Assembly (NCBI GenBank): GCA_015075405.1
Contig: JABTUK010000002.1
Coordinates: forward strand, 558,001 to 622,000
DNA length: 64,000 nt
Direction of reading: 5' to 3'
Source of the DNA: Anaerolineales bacterium
Lineage (GTDB): Bacteria; Chloroflexota; Anaerolineae; 4572-78; J111
Numbering within the stretch: position 1 is the first letter of the stretch; every line of letters starts with the position of its first letter. Shown here piece after piece: positions 8,474-16,474 of this stretch. The notes beneath the pieces are model-generated. The model made no database searches. It saw nothing but the letters and a program-made list of their open reading frames with translations, and was not told where the DNA came from. The position numbers were made by a program, and so were the translations under genes.

Positions 8474-9352
8474 CTAGACTCGATCCACAAATTCCCGATT
8501 GCGGACCTCGACGGGAACCTTCATCAACTCCAGTACACCTTTGGCCACGTGTTCTGAGTAGCGGCGGAAGGCTTCCTCACCCTTGGCTGCCGTCGCCGTC
8601 AGCGGGTTGCCGATGGTGCCAGACTCGATAAATTCGTGGTGATCCATGGGGAAGCTAAAGTATTTGTAACCCTCAAAATTCACGTCGGGCATGCCGTCGT
8701 GTTTGCGGAAAGTATCGGGCAGAAAGTCGGGGATGTGGGCCAGGGTTTTGGCCGCCCGATCCATGCGCACGTAGTTGGTACCCTTGACAACATCGTGGGC
8801 CAGCATTTGCGAAGTTTCCAGCTCACTGGCGTGCCAGCCGGGGGTTTCTTCGGGCGGGTTTTCCATCAAGCCCTGCATCAAGCCGACGTAATTTTCCATG
8901 TAGGGTTTGACAAAGCCGATCAGCGCCCCAGTTTCATAGCGTAGTTTGCGCAGCACCGGATCTACCACCTTCACGTTGGAGCCGTGCCCGTTGATAAAAA
9001 TGATGCGGTTGAAACCGTGATGGATCAAACTGCGGGCCACATCATACATCAGGTTGAGCAGGGTTTCGGCCCGGATGGTGATTGTGCCGCGCCCCATGCC
9101 TGGCTGGTGCATGTGCTGCGGCGAATAGCCGGTCCAGATGCAGGGGGTATAGAGCACGTGGATAATCTCGGCCACCCGCCGCGACACCTCTTCCGCCGTC
9201 ACCGTGTCGGTTTTGAGCGGCAGGTGCGGCCCATGCTGCTCGGTGCTGGCCATGGGCACCAGAATCAAATCTTTGGTTTTTAGATACTCCTGAATGTCTA
9301 CAAAAGTCAGGTCCACAATATTGTAAGACCTGAAGGTTCCATTGTCACTCAT
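8474..9352 (-). CDS. Creatininase-family amidohydrolase
   Basis: 292 residues of the creatininase/MftE-like family of metal-dependent amide hydrolases. The metal-binding motif is STEQHGPHLPLKTDT (about residues 35-50), followed by FINGHGSN and a later ASELETS motif, all conserved. The substrate is unlikely to be creatinine. Relatives also act on formamide intermediates (ArfB) or in mycofactocin maturation, but no such genes are nearby. It is in line with the Tm-1-like and TIM-barrel genes and is probably part of the same catabolic set. ATG at 9352 follows GAGGAGAAC. Confidence 0.87.
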   Translation of the reverse strand: MSDNGTFRSYNIVDLTFVDIQEYLKTKDLILVPMASTEQHGPHLPLKTDTVTAEEVSRRVAEIIHVLYTPCIWTGYSPQHMHQPGMGRGTITIRAETLLNLMYDVARSLIHHGFNRIIFINGHGSNVKVVDPVLRKLRYETGALIGFVKPYMENYVGLMQGLMENPPEETPGWHASELETSQMLAHDVVKGTNYVRMDRAAKTLAHIPDFLPDTFRKHDGMPDVNFEGYKYFSFPMDHHEFIESGTIGNPLTATAAKGEEAFRRYSEHVAKGVLELMKVPVEVRNREFVDRV

Positions 9353-9369
9353 GGTTTAGTTCTCCTCTA

Positions 9370-9480
9370 TATTTGCGACCGGAGACCGGAGACCGGAGAC
9401 CGGGGTTGAAAATTTTTGATAGTTCACTTAAAGATGGTTGTATTTATTTGTGACCCGAGACCGAGGATAGAAGACCGGGG
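9370..9480. repeat. GACCGGA tandem array, left of the four-helix gene
   Basis: GACCGGAGACCGGAGACCGG at about 9378-9400, then GACCCGAGACCGAGGATAGAAGACCGG around 9450-9478. A matching GACCGGGGACGGGGACCG hairpin lies at 9931-9996 on the other side of the small gene. Confidence 0.65.
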
Positions 9481-9609
9481 TTAAAAAGGGATCGTATCAT
9501 CGGTTTCGTACAAGGCTGCCTCTTCACGAATTTTACGCCCTGCACCATTACTGATTGCATTACGAAACGCTTGTATTTTGACAAATAACTTCCGGCTGAG
9601 GCTATAAGT

Positions 9610-9903
9610 CTATCGAAGTTGTTCTACTTCTTTGAGATAACCACGACGGCTGATTAGATGTTGACAGGCAACTGTTTCAATTAAAGAACGAACAGCAAAT
9701 CCCAGAAAACGGGCCTGTTCAGCATCACTTTGGCTCGTTGAACCCTCCGCAATGTTAAGCGCGACACTCGTCGCAGCGTGAATGATCTGGCTTTTTAAGT
9801 TGAACTCTTCAGAGCGAGGCAGTTGTTCAGCAAGGGTATAAATCAAATCTATGTATTCGAGGGCCAACTGCCATACCTCCAGTTGCTCAAATTTGTAGGC
9901 CAC
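9610..9903 (-). CDS. Four-helix-bundle protein (23S rRNA intervening-sequence type), C-terminally cut by a stop
   Basis: The GTG at 9903-9901 preceded by GGGGAAAAATC gives VAYKFEQLEVWQLALEYIDLI..., the start of the TIGR02436/S23 four-helix-bundle family. It ends after LKEVEQLR at a TAG (9610-9612), about 97 residues against roughly 120 in the family. Beyond the TAG the same frame continues TYSLSRKLFVKIQAFRNAI and onward to a TAA at 9481-9483, which looks like the missing last helix. Either a recent nonsense mutation or readthrough. The gene is bracketed by GACCGG repeats, as if moved as a unit. Its role is unknown. Confidence 0.75.
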   Translation of the reverse strand: MAYKFEQLEVWQLALEYIDLIYTLAEQLPRSEEFNLKSQIIHAATSVALNIAEGSTSQSDAEQARFLGFAVRSLIETVACQHLISRRGYLKEVEQLR

Positions 9904-9930
9904 GATTTTTCCCCAAATTACATTTAACAA

Positions 9931-9996
9931 ATGACCGGGGACGGGGACCGAAGACCGGCTAATAATCCCGGTCCCCCATCTTCGGTCCCCGGTCAT
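9931..9996. repeat. GACCGGGG hairpin, right of the four-helix gene
   Basis: ATGACCGGGGACGGGGACCG pairs with CGGTCCCCGGTCAT across an AATAATCCCG loop region. Same repeat class as 9370-9480. Confidence 0.65.
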
Positions 9997-10000
9997 GAAT

Positions 10001-11239
10001 CTAGATCATTTCCAAAAACAACTCAGCTACTTCCACTCCGAATGCTGGTTCGTTGACATGGCGAGAGTACTCAAGGATAGGAATATCGGAGCGTAGGTTA
10101 GCCCGCAGTTCGGCCATAAAAGCGGCGTCGGCTTCAGGATCCCAGAAAACACCCCCTTGAGGATGGCTCTCGTTGGGCGGGAAACTGGGAATGGACAACC
10201 CCTGGCTGGGGTAAACAATTTTGAGCGGGCCGGTGGCCTCGTTCAGCCGCTCGGCAAAGCGCCGGCCGAGTTCGGCCATCTCCGGTTTGAGGGTGCGGAC
10301 CAGGGTAAAGACGGGGTTGTGGGTGTAGATGGGCCGCCCGCGCAAATGGTCGGGCACTTCATCGGGTGGACCATGTACGGTGAAATCAATGCAGCCGGGA
10401 ACGACCATCTGGGGCAGCCCCAGGCGACCTACAATCCGCAGCCGGTTCGGCCCGCCGTTGTGAAACCCACCGACCAGTTCATCAGCCAGCTCGTCGGTGG
10501 TGAAATCAATCACGCCGATGAACAAGCCCTGCTGGGCCAGTTCTTCCATCGCCGGCCCGCCGACGCCGTTGGAGTGAAAGATAATCGCCTCGATGCCGGC
10601 CTGGGCCAGCCGTTCTTTGGCCGCCATCACCGACTTGGTGGTGTTGCCCAGCATGGTGATAGCGACATAGCGATGTTCGGTTTTCAAGTCAATCACATGG
10701 CCGTGCGCGGCCATACCAGCCAGCGCGGCCGCCATGTTGTCAAAGATCGTCTGGCTGATGGGGTTGATGCCCAAAATGTCAATGATGGAATGGATAACCA
10801 TCACATCGCGCAGGCCCATGAGCGGGCCAAAGTGACGCTTGCCGGAGGCGATAGGGGTCGCCAGCAGTTTGGGCACGCCGATGGGCAGGGCTTGCATGGC
10901 ATGCGCTCCCAACACCGCCCCTTCAGCGCCGCCGAGACAAGCAACGCCGTGCAGCCGGCCTGTGGCATACAGGTCCAGCACCACCTTGCGCACCCCCTTC
11001 ATCATTTCGTGGACAGCCGCGCCGCGACTCCCGGCCTGGCGCAAAGCTTCGATAGTGCTGCCAGCGGCTTGCGCCACCGTTTCCCGCCGAAAATCCGGCT
11101 CGATGCCCAGCGGCTCGCCCAGAATACCGGAATCTATCACCAGCGTTTCCAGGCCCAAATCGCGGCAGCGGTCACGCAGATAAGCGATCTCCGGCCCTTT
11201 GGTGTCCAGCGTGCCGATGAGGGCAACTGTCTTTGGCAT
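10001..11239 (-). CDS. Tm-1-like (UPF0261) ATP-binding domain protein
   Basis: 412 residues starting MPKTVALIGTLDTKGPEIAYLRD, the signature of the Tm-1-like/UPF0261 family, whose plant relative Tm-1 is a tobamovirus inhibitor. Bacterial members have no proven reaction. Conserved stretches include GGAEGAVLG and FHSNGVGGPAMEEL. In bacteria they usually sit, as here, among catabolic genes with a TIM-barrel protein. The start follows GGGAGAACT. An enzyme of small-molecule breakdown is the best guess. Confidence 0.9.
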   Translation of the reverse strand: MPKTVALIGTLDTKGPEIAYLRDRCRDLGLETLVIDSGILGEPLGIEPDFRRETVAQAAGSTIEALRQAGSRGAAVHEMMKGVRKVVLDLYATGRLHGVACLGGAEGAVLGAHAMQALPIGVPKLLATPIASGKRHFGPLMGLRDVMVIHSIIDILGINPISQTIFDNMAAALAGMAAHGHVIDLKTEHRYVAITMLGNTTKSVMAAKERLAQAGIEAIIFHSNGVGGPAMEELAQQGLFIGVIDFTTDELADELVGGFHNGGPNRLRIVGRLGLPQMVVPGCIDFTVHGPPDEVPDHLRGRPIYTHNPVFTLVRTLKPEMAELGRRFAERLNEATGPLKIVYPSQGLSIPSFPPNESHPQGGVFWDPEADAAFMAELRANLRSDIPILEYSRHVNEPAFGVEVAELFLEMI

Positions 11240-11365
11240 AGTTCTCCCTACGGGTTACAGGGTCGCAGAGTAGCAATCTGTGACAAGTCACCACTATCAT
11301 ACCACTCCTGCTACCTTGCGACTTGTTACTTTGCTACCTTGCTACCTTGCGACCCTGCGACTTTC
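11240..11365. repeat. Tandem-repeat hairpin (GCTACCTTGCGAC units)
   Basis: TACAGGGTCGCAGAGTAGCAA faces repeated TTGCTACCTTGCGACCCTGCG. Same class as other short-tandem hairpins in the window. Confidence 0.6.
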
Positions 11366-12268
11366 CTACCTGCCTTCGGCCTTCTCGATAGCGTGTTTGA
11401 GGGTTTTGGCCGAAATTTCGACCAGCCAGCTATAGAACTCATCGGAGAGGACGCCGCTGCCGTGATCCTCGATAAACTTGAGCTGTTCGGGGGTCAGTTC
11501 GGCTTCGGCGGCAGCCATAGCATTTTTGTAGGGATTGGCCGGGGTGCGGTCCAGTGGGGCTACAAATTCTACCGTCAGGGCGCTGTCGTAACCCGCTGCT
11601 TTGAGGGTGGTGACGAGGCGGACCCAGTCATAATCACCCTGACCGCAGGCCATGCGGTTGTTATCGGCCACGTGGAAGGCGACCAGCTTTTTGCCGGTGT
11701 TCAAAATAGCCTGATGCAGGTCGGCCTCTTCGATATTAATATGGAACGCATCGAGGCAGACGCCACAGTTGGGGCCGACTTCATTGGCCAGCAGGATGGC
11801 CTGATCGTGGCGATTGAGGAAGTTGGTTTCAAAGCGGTTGAGCGGCTCCAGGCCCAGCACCACACCGGCTTGCTCGCTGTGAGCATAGATTTCTTTCAGC
11901 CCTTCGACGGCCCAGGCCCACTCTTCTTCCGGGCTGGCCATCGCTTTTACCTTGCCCACCTGCGAAGGCACAATCGTCATCTCGCGGCCTTCCAATTCCT
12001 TAACCATCGTAATGCAGTCTTTGAGATATTGGACAGTGCTAGCCCGCACCGCTTCGTCGGCATGGATCAGATCGCGCCCTTCAAACATCAGGCTGACCGA
12101 CCCAAAACAGTTCAGGTGGTGCTCCTTGAGCAGTTGGCGGACTTCTTTGGTATTATATTTTTTAGGTTCGCCTTCGATTTCGATGCTGTCGTAACCGTAT
12201 TTGGCCAGCCGCCGAATGGTGACATCAATCGGCTCGGCTCGCATCCAGTTGTGCATTGAAAGAAACAT
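11366..12268 (-). CDS. Sugar phosphate isomerase/epimerase-like TIM barrel
   Basis: 300 residues of the xylose-isomerase-like TIM-barrel (AP_endonuc_2) family. Metal-ligand positions typical of D-tagatose/D-psicose 3-epimerases are visible: GLEPLNRFE (Glu), CLDAFHINIEE (Asp and His), AFHVADNNR (His) and LTVEFVAP (Glu). It would epimerise or isomerise a keto-sugar or sugar acid in the cytosol. It lies between the Fe-S protein and the Tm-1-like gene on the same strand, which suggests one catabolic pathway. The ATG at 12268 follows AAGGAGGCT. Confidence 0.85.
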   Translation of the reverse strand: MFLSMHNWMRAEPIDVTIRRLAKYGYDSIEIEGEPKKYNTKEVRQLLKEHHLNCFGSVSLMFEGRDLIHADEAVRASTVQYLKDCITMVKELEGREMTIVPSQVGKVKAMASPEEEWAWAVEGLKEIYAHSEQAGVVLGLEPLNRFETNFLNRHDQAILLANEVGPNCGVCLDAFHINIEEADLHQAILNTGKKLVAFHVADNNRMACGQGDYDWVRLVTTLKAAGYDSALTVEFVAPLDRTPANPYKNAMAAAEAELTPEQLKFIEDHGSGVLSDEFYSWLVEISAKTLKHAIEKAEGR

Positions 12269-12299
12269 AATTGTGTAGCCTCCTTGCTTGGTGAATTAA

Positions 12300-12370
12300 A
12301 TTTATTTTTAGGCTAAGGCTGAGGCTAAGGCTAAGCTCTTTCCTTCGCCTCAGCCTCAGCGTTAGCCTCT
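12300..12370. repeat. Tandem-repeat hairpin (GGCTAAGGCTGA units)
   Basis: GGCTAAGGCTGAGGCTAAGG faces CCTCAGCCTCAGCGTTAGCC. Between the Fe-S gene stop and the epimerase start. Confidence 0.6.
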
Positions 12371-12373
12371 TAT

Positions 12374-13483
12374 TCACAATTGTTCCGCCAGCAGCTCAAA
12401 CAAACTCTTGACCGCCACCGGGCTGCCGCTCTGTTCGGCCTGGCGCTGGAGGTGATGCAGCGCGTGCGGATCATCGGTAACCAGGGTGCGGATGCTGCGC
12501 TCCTGGGCTTCGGCCAGGCGAGCCTGGGCCAGTTGAGCGGACAGCGCCGGCTGGGTGAAATAGAGGCCGCCGCTGACGCCGCAGGGCATGGCCCGTTCTC
12601 CCCGCCAGAAGAGTTCAAGGGGCGGGTTGGAGGTCAACGCTGCCAGCAGGCGGCGCGGCGCTTCCCAGCGGTCCGGCACACGCACCGTGCTATCAGGATC
12701 ATAAAACGTGTAATCCTGTAATTCAAGCGAGCGGAAGGATAGCCGCCCTGCCTGAAGCTGCTCGGCCAAAAAAGCCGTTGTTTCCTGCAAAACTATCTCT
12801 TTGGGCCAGCCAAAGCCCAGCAGATAGGAGAGCATCCGATAGACATAAAAATCTCTCGGCGAGAGCGCAAAAACCCGCTTGGCTCCTACGGCCGCAATTT
12901 CGTCCAGCGTCGCCTGTCCCAGTTGGCGAGCCTCTTCGGGCAGGCCCAGGGTGTTGGCTAAATAGGGAGATTCGCGCCCCACCGCCACTGGCACAGCCTC
13001 GATGCCGGCGGCTTTGAGCAGCTTGAGCGCAGCCTCAACCGTCTTCCGTTGAAAGTGATGCCCCACCGCGCCGACGATCAAAGCGGCCTCGCCCTGGCCG
13101 GTCACCGGCTCAGGGGGGCTATCTACATAGGGATTGCCCCACTGCCGCAGCCGCTCACGGACGATATAAACCGCCGGCGGGGCCAGTTGCAGGTCAACCA
13201 CATCGGCCCGGCTGGCATTGATTGCCACCGGCAGCGGCTGGTCGGTCACGCAGTGGGCCTGGCACAAGCCGCAGTCGGAGCATTGGTAAAGGGTGTTGAC
13301 CGTTTCTTCATTCCACGCCGTCACCCCGCGCCGAACCGAGGCAATCAGCAAGGCCCAGCCGTGCGGCGAAGTGGCCTCGTTGCGGGTCACGTGCGTCACC
13401 GGGCAAACGTGGCGGCACATCAGGCAGTAGCGGCAGAGATCGGTGGTGAGCACCGGGTCAAAATTAAGCAAGACTGATTTCAT
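12374..13483 (-). CDS. (Fe-S)-binding oxidoreductase subunit, GlcF/GlpC-like
   Basis: 369 residues with two [4Fe-4S] motifs near the N-terminus: CRYCLMCRHVCP (about 18-29) and CSDCGLCQAHC (about 68-78). The C-terminal half resembles the CCG-domain region of GlcF/LutA-type proteins. It would pass electrons from a flavin dehydrogenase to the quinone pool. The likely partner is the GlcD-like FAD oxidase at 13852-15390, directly upstream apart from a small gene fragment. Confidence 0.85.
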   Translation of the reverse strand: MKSVLLNFDPVLTTDLCRYCLMCRHVCPVTHVTRNEATSPHGWALLIASVRRGVTAWNEETVNTLYQCSDCGLCQAHCVTDQPLPVAINASRADVVDLQLAPPAVYIVRERLRQWGNPYVDSPPEPVTGQGEAALIVGAVGHHFQRKTVEAALKLLKAAGIEAVPVAVGRESPYLANTLGLPEEARQLGQATLDEIAAVGAKRVFALSPRDFYVYRMLSYLLGFGWPKEIVLQETTAFLAEQLQAGRLSFRSLELQDYTFYDPDSTVRVPDRWEAPRRLLAALTSNPPLELFWRGERAMPCGVSGGLYFTQPALSAQLAQARLAEAQERSIRTLVTDDPHALHHLQRQAEQSGSPVAVKSLFELLAEQL

Positions 13484-13509
13484 AGCATTTTCGTTTTATG
13501 TATCAAAAT

Positions 13510-13794
13510 TTAAGTCAACCCAAAAGCCCTTATGGTCAAATGTCTTTTGACCGGCCAACGCGACCAGATAGTTGTACGATTTTTACCATCATCGTGATGC
13601 GATGGATGGGGTGTCGCAACGCCGTAATAGTCACCTTCGGGTTTGATTATCTCGTTTGTTTCGGTCAAAATCCAGATGTCAGCATCAATTTCGTTTAGCT
13701 TTTGAATGATAGTTGAGTTTTTCTCTTGGGCTTTATAGCCCGTCTTTTTGGGACGCTCAACATTCCAGGTCGCAATTCTGATCGTCTTTGACAT
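13510..13794 (-). pseudogene. Endonuclease/exonuclease/phosphatase family, N-terminal fragment
   Basis: 94 residues starting MSKTIRIATWNVERP and containing ILTETNEIIKPEGDY, the first metal-binding strands of the EEP (DNase I/ExoIII-like) fold. Full members are about 230-270 residues and carry later SDHxP motifs that are absent here. It sits between the Fe-S and FAD subunit genes, where it makes no sense for the pathway, so it is probably an inserted and truncated remnant. Confidence 0.65.
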
Positions 13795-13851
13795 AATGCG
13801 GTTTCCTGGTCAACATATCACCCAAAATCAAAAATCAGCATTAATCAGCGG

Positions 13852-15390
13852 TCAATCGGCGCTCTCAGCGTTTCTCATCGGAAATTGCTCCATTGCCAGT
13901 TTCTTCGTTTCCTGGTCCAACTGCCAAAACTCCGAGTCCTGGCTCAAAAATTCAGGCACGCGGAAGCCCTGTTTGCCGGGGTTCATAATTCCCTGCGGGT
14001 CGAGGGTATCTTTGATGGCTTGCAGCAGCGGCCAGGTGGGGCCATACTGCTCCGGCATCAGGTAGCCCAATTTCAGCCCAATGCCGTGATGCTCGTTAAG
14101 CATGCCGCCATAGGCCAACGAGGCGCGGGCGGCGCGGGTCCAGATTTCGTTGTGCAAGGTCAGGGCTTCGCGGGCATCCTGGGGCGGCTTGTTGATCACA
14201 AAGCGGTCGTAAAGCATGACCCCCCAGCGGAACCAGTGGGAAAAGTGGCCGATGTAATCCACCTCCCAGGCGGCGTAATTTTGTTCAATCAGGTTGCGCT
14301 TGGCGTAATACAACGGCTCGATCTTATCGAAGGTGGTCACGGTTTCGGTGGTGCCGTACATCTGCGGCAGGTGCAGCGACAAGGGCGGATAGTAAAAATC
14401 GTAGCGATGATGCCACCACTCTTCGCCCGGCTCGCGGCCCAAATCTCTGGCCCCCAATTCCAGGCAGATGTCCATGGCCCGCTGCTCCTGGGCGGCGGCG
14501 ATTTCGGGCCAGCCGTCAAAACCGAGGACCATATAGGCCCCTTCCAGGTCCAGGCCCAGCACCCGCTTGACCACCTTGCGGGTCGAGTTAGGGTCGTAGA
14601 GGCGGATGACCATCGGCTCCAAGCGTTGAGTCATAATCCGGCGGCCTGCTTCGAGCGCCCTGGATAGATCGTCAAACAAAACCGCCCGCAGCAGCCGGAC
14701 CGCCGGCAGGGGGGTAATCTGCATGGTCGCCTCGGTGATGATGCCCAGCGTCCCTTCCGCGCCGACCCACAAGCCCATAAATTGCGGGCCGGAAGCGTGG
14801 TTCGGCACCGCCGGGGTGCGGATGATCTCGCCGGTGGGCAGGACTACCTGCATTGAGACCACCAAATCTTCGGCTTTGCCGTACTTGGTCGAGATGGTGC
14901 CGGAGCCGCGCGGGGCCAGGTAGCCGCCCAGGGTAGCGCAGTTGGCCGAGGCCGGGTAGTGAGGCAGGGTCAGCCCGCGCTCATTCAAAGCCCATTCGAG
15001 CTGCGTGCCGTTGATCCCGGCTTCGGCGGTGACGGTCATCGCGGTTTCATTGATCTCGATGATCCGGTTCATACGTTTAGTGTCCAGGATGATCCCGCCA
15101 AAAACCGGGCCAGCCCCGCCCTGCGTGCCGGAACCCCCGCCCCAGGGAATAATAGGCAGGCGATGCTTGTTGGCCAGCTTGACCACCCCGGCCACTTCTT
15201 CGGGGCTGGCCGGATGGACGATAAAATCGGGCAGGGTGTGGGTGTGACCACGATCCAGCCACATTTGCATCATCCACGACCAGTCGGTCGAGTAGATCAG
15301 CTTGTCATTCTGGCGGGTGGAAACATAGGCTTCACCCAACAGCTCAACCAGCTCGTTAAAAATCAAATCAAGTTGAAGGTCACGCGACAT
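13852..15390 (-). CDS. FAD-linked oxidase, GlcD/D-lactate dehydrogenase type
   Basis: 512 residues from the ATG at 15390 (MSRDLQLDLIFNELVELLG); the longer open frame upstream is repeat sequence. The PCMH FAD-binding fold is shown by IIPWGGGSGTQGG and SANCATLGGYLAPRGSGTISTKYG, and the C-terminal cap holds NEHHGIG, typical of VAO-family 2-hydroxyacid dehydrogenases. It would oxidise a 2-hydroxy acid and pass electrons to the Fe-S protein encoded downstream. The substrate is unknown. Confidence 0.88.
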   Translation of the reverse strand: MSRDLQLDLIFNELVELLGEAYVSTRQNDKLIYSTDWSWMMQMWLDRGHTHTLPDFIVHPASPEEVAGVVKLANKHRLPIIPWGGGSGTQGGAGPVFGGIILDTKRMNRIIEINETAMTVTAEAGINGTQLEWALNERGLTLPHYPASANCATLGGYLAPRGSGTISTKYGKAEDLVVSMQVVLPTGEIIRTPAVPNHASGPQFMGLWVGAEGTLGIITEATMQITPLPAVRLLRAVLFDDLSRALEAGRRIMTQRLEPMVIRLYDPNSTRKVVKRVLGLDLEGAYMVLGFDGWPEIAAAQEQRAMDICLELGARDLGREPGEEWWHHRYDFYYPPLSLHLPQMYGTTETVTTFDKIEPLYYAKRNLIEQNYAAWEVDYIGHFSHWFRWGVMLYDRFVINKPPQDAREALTLHNEIWTRAARASLAYGGMLNEHHGIGLKLGYLMPEQYGPTWPLLQAIKDTLDPQGIMNPGKQGFRVPEFLSQDSEFWQLDQETKKLAMEQFPMRNAESAD

Positions 15391-15404
15391 TAAACTATCC
15401 TCAA

Positions 15405-15522
15405 AAACGAGGAGGCGAGGAGACGAAGATGGTAGATGGTGGATAGTGGATAGAAAACAGCCGAAACTTGTTTTCTTTCTATCATCCATCTACTATCTTC
15501 TATCCACTCTTCTTCGCCTCAC
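15405..15522. repeat. Tandem-repeat hairpin (AGATGGTAGATGGTGGATAG units)
   Basis: GATGGTAGATGGTGGATAGT on the left and CATCCATCTACTATCTTCTA on the right, flanked by GGAGGCGAGGAGACGAAG / CTTCTTCGCCTC outer arms. It fills the gap between gntR and the FAD oxidase gene. Confidence 0.65.
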
Positions 15523-15525
15523 ATA

Positions 15526-16230
15526 TCAGTATCGAACCAAGCGTTTGAACATGCTGTGCCGGAGTTGCTGGATATGTTCGCGCATCAGCCGTTCGGCGGT
15601 TTCGGGGTCGTGGCTAATAATTGCCTCGACCACCTGTTTGTGTTCGGCGGTACATTCGACAATCCGGGTATCGGTGGTTTGTTCGTCAATGGCGGTTGAA
15701 TGAACGCGATTGCGGGCCTGAAAGACAAGCTGGCCCAACAAACGGTTGGGGCAAAAATTACTGAGTGTTTCGTGAAAGATGCTGTCGGCTTTGGACCAGC
15801 CGGCCCGGTCTCCGGCACGGGCCGCCCGCTCCATTTCCTGGATACAACTTTGCAGGATTTCCCGCGCTTCAACGGGGAGGGCTTCGGCGGCCAGCCGGAT
15901 CAATTCAGGCTCTAACAATTCACGCACGTGGACCACTTCCAGCACTTCCTGGATCGAGGGGGCGGCGACGGTAATGGCCCGGCCGGGGATAATCTGGACC
16001 AGCCCCTCCTGGGCCAGTTGTTGCAGGGCTTCGCGCACGGGGGTCCGGCTGATGCCCAACGCTTTGGAAATACGGGTTTCAGAGAGAGGATCGCCTGGTT
16101 CCAAATCGGCATGCCGGATGGCTTCTTGCAAGCGGTCATAGGCCACCTGGCGCAACAGACGCGAGTCGGCTTCGTCAACCTTGTCCATTGCGAGCAGGTA
16201 TTTTTCTAACTTATCCATTGCTGTCGCCAT
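15526..16230 (-). CDS. FadR-subfamily GntR transcriptional regulator
   Basis: 234 residues. N-terminal winged helix (about 20-90, LSETRISKALGISRTPVREALQQLAQEGLV) and C-terminal FCD ligand domain (about 95-225) with metal-binding Asp/His positions. It probably represses its own cluster and responds to the pathway substrate or an intermediate. The upstream segment 16267-16318 contains TTGTATACAG, a good GntR half-site palindrome, and the same segment is repeated before the importer operon at 26.8 kb. A start at 16218 (MDKLEKYLL) is also possible. Confidence 0.9.
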   Translation of the reverse strand: MATAMDKLEKYLLAMDKVDEADSRLLRQVAYDRLQEAIRHADLEPGDPLSETRISKALGISRTPVREALQQLAQEGLVQIIPGRAITVAAPSIQEVLEVVHVRELLEPELIRLAAEALPVEAREILQSCIQEMERAARAGDRAGWSKADSIFHETLSNFCPNRLLGQLVFQARNRVHSTAIDEQTTDTRIVECTAEHKQVVEAIISHDPETAERLMREHIQQLRHSMFKRLVRY

Positions 16231-16266
16231 ATGAAAACCTACTTTGTCTTCATGTTGGTATTTAAC

Positions 16267-16318
16267 TTGTATACAGGCAGTATGGGAAGATAATACAGCA
16301 ATTAGGGATTATTGTCAA
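16267..16318 (-). promoter_or_regulatory. gntR promoter with FadR-type operator
   Basis: On the minus strand TTGACA (16318-16313), 17 bases, TATTAT (16295-16290), then the CTGTATACAA palindrome (16276-16267) just downstream. This block and about 50 bases after it match 26765-26816 closely. The rest of the 16231-16474 gap holds AGGTCGCAAGGTCGCAG tandem bits and no gene. Confidence 0.8.
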
Positions 16319-16474
16319 AAATAAAAGGGTTGTCGCAGACCTACCCGCCACCGATGATGAAAATGTAACAGGTAGCATGCCCTTCGGCGCACCCGAAGGG
16401 GTGAGGTCGCAAGGTCGCAGAGGAAAAGGTTCTTGCGGGTAATTCCCTGTCTACCGTCTACTGTCTACTCTGTT

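Noticed and set aside
10157..12259. A 700-codon open frame on the plus strand
   Set aside because: It lies opposite the Tm-1-like and epimerase genes, crosses the intergenic gap and shows no family resemblance. A GC-rich antisense shadow.
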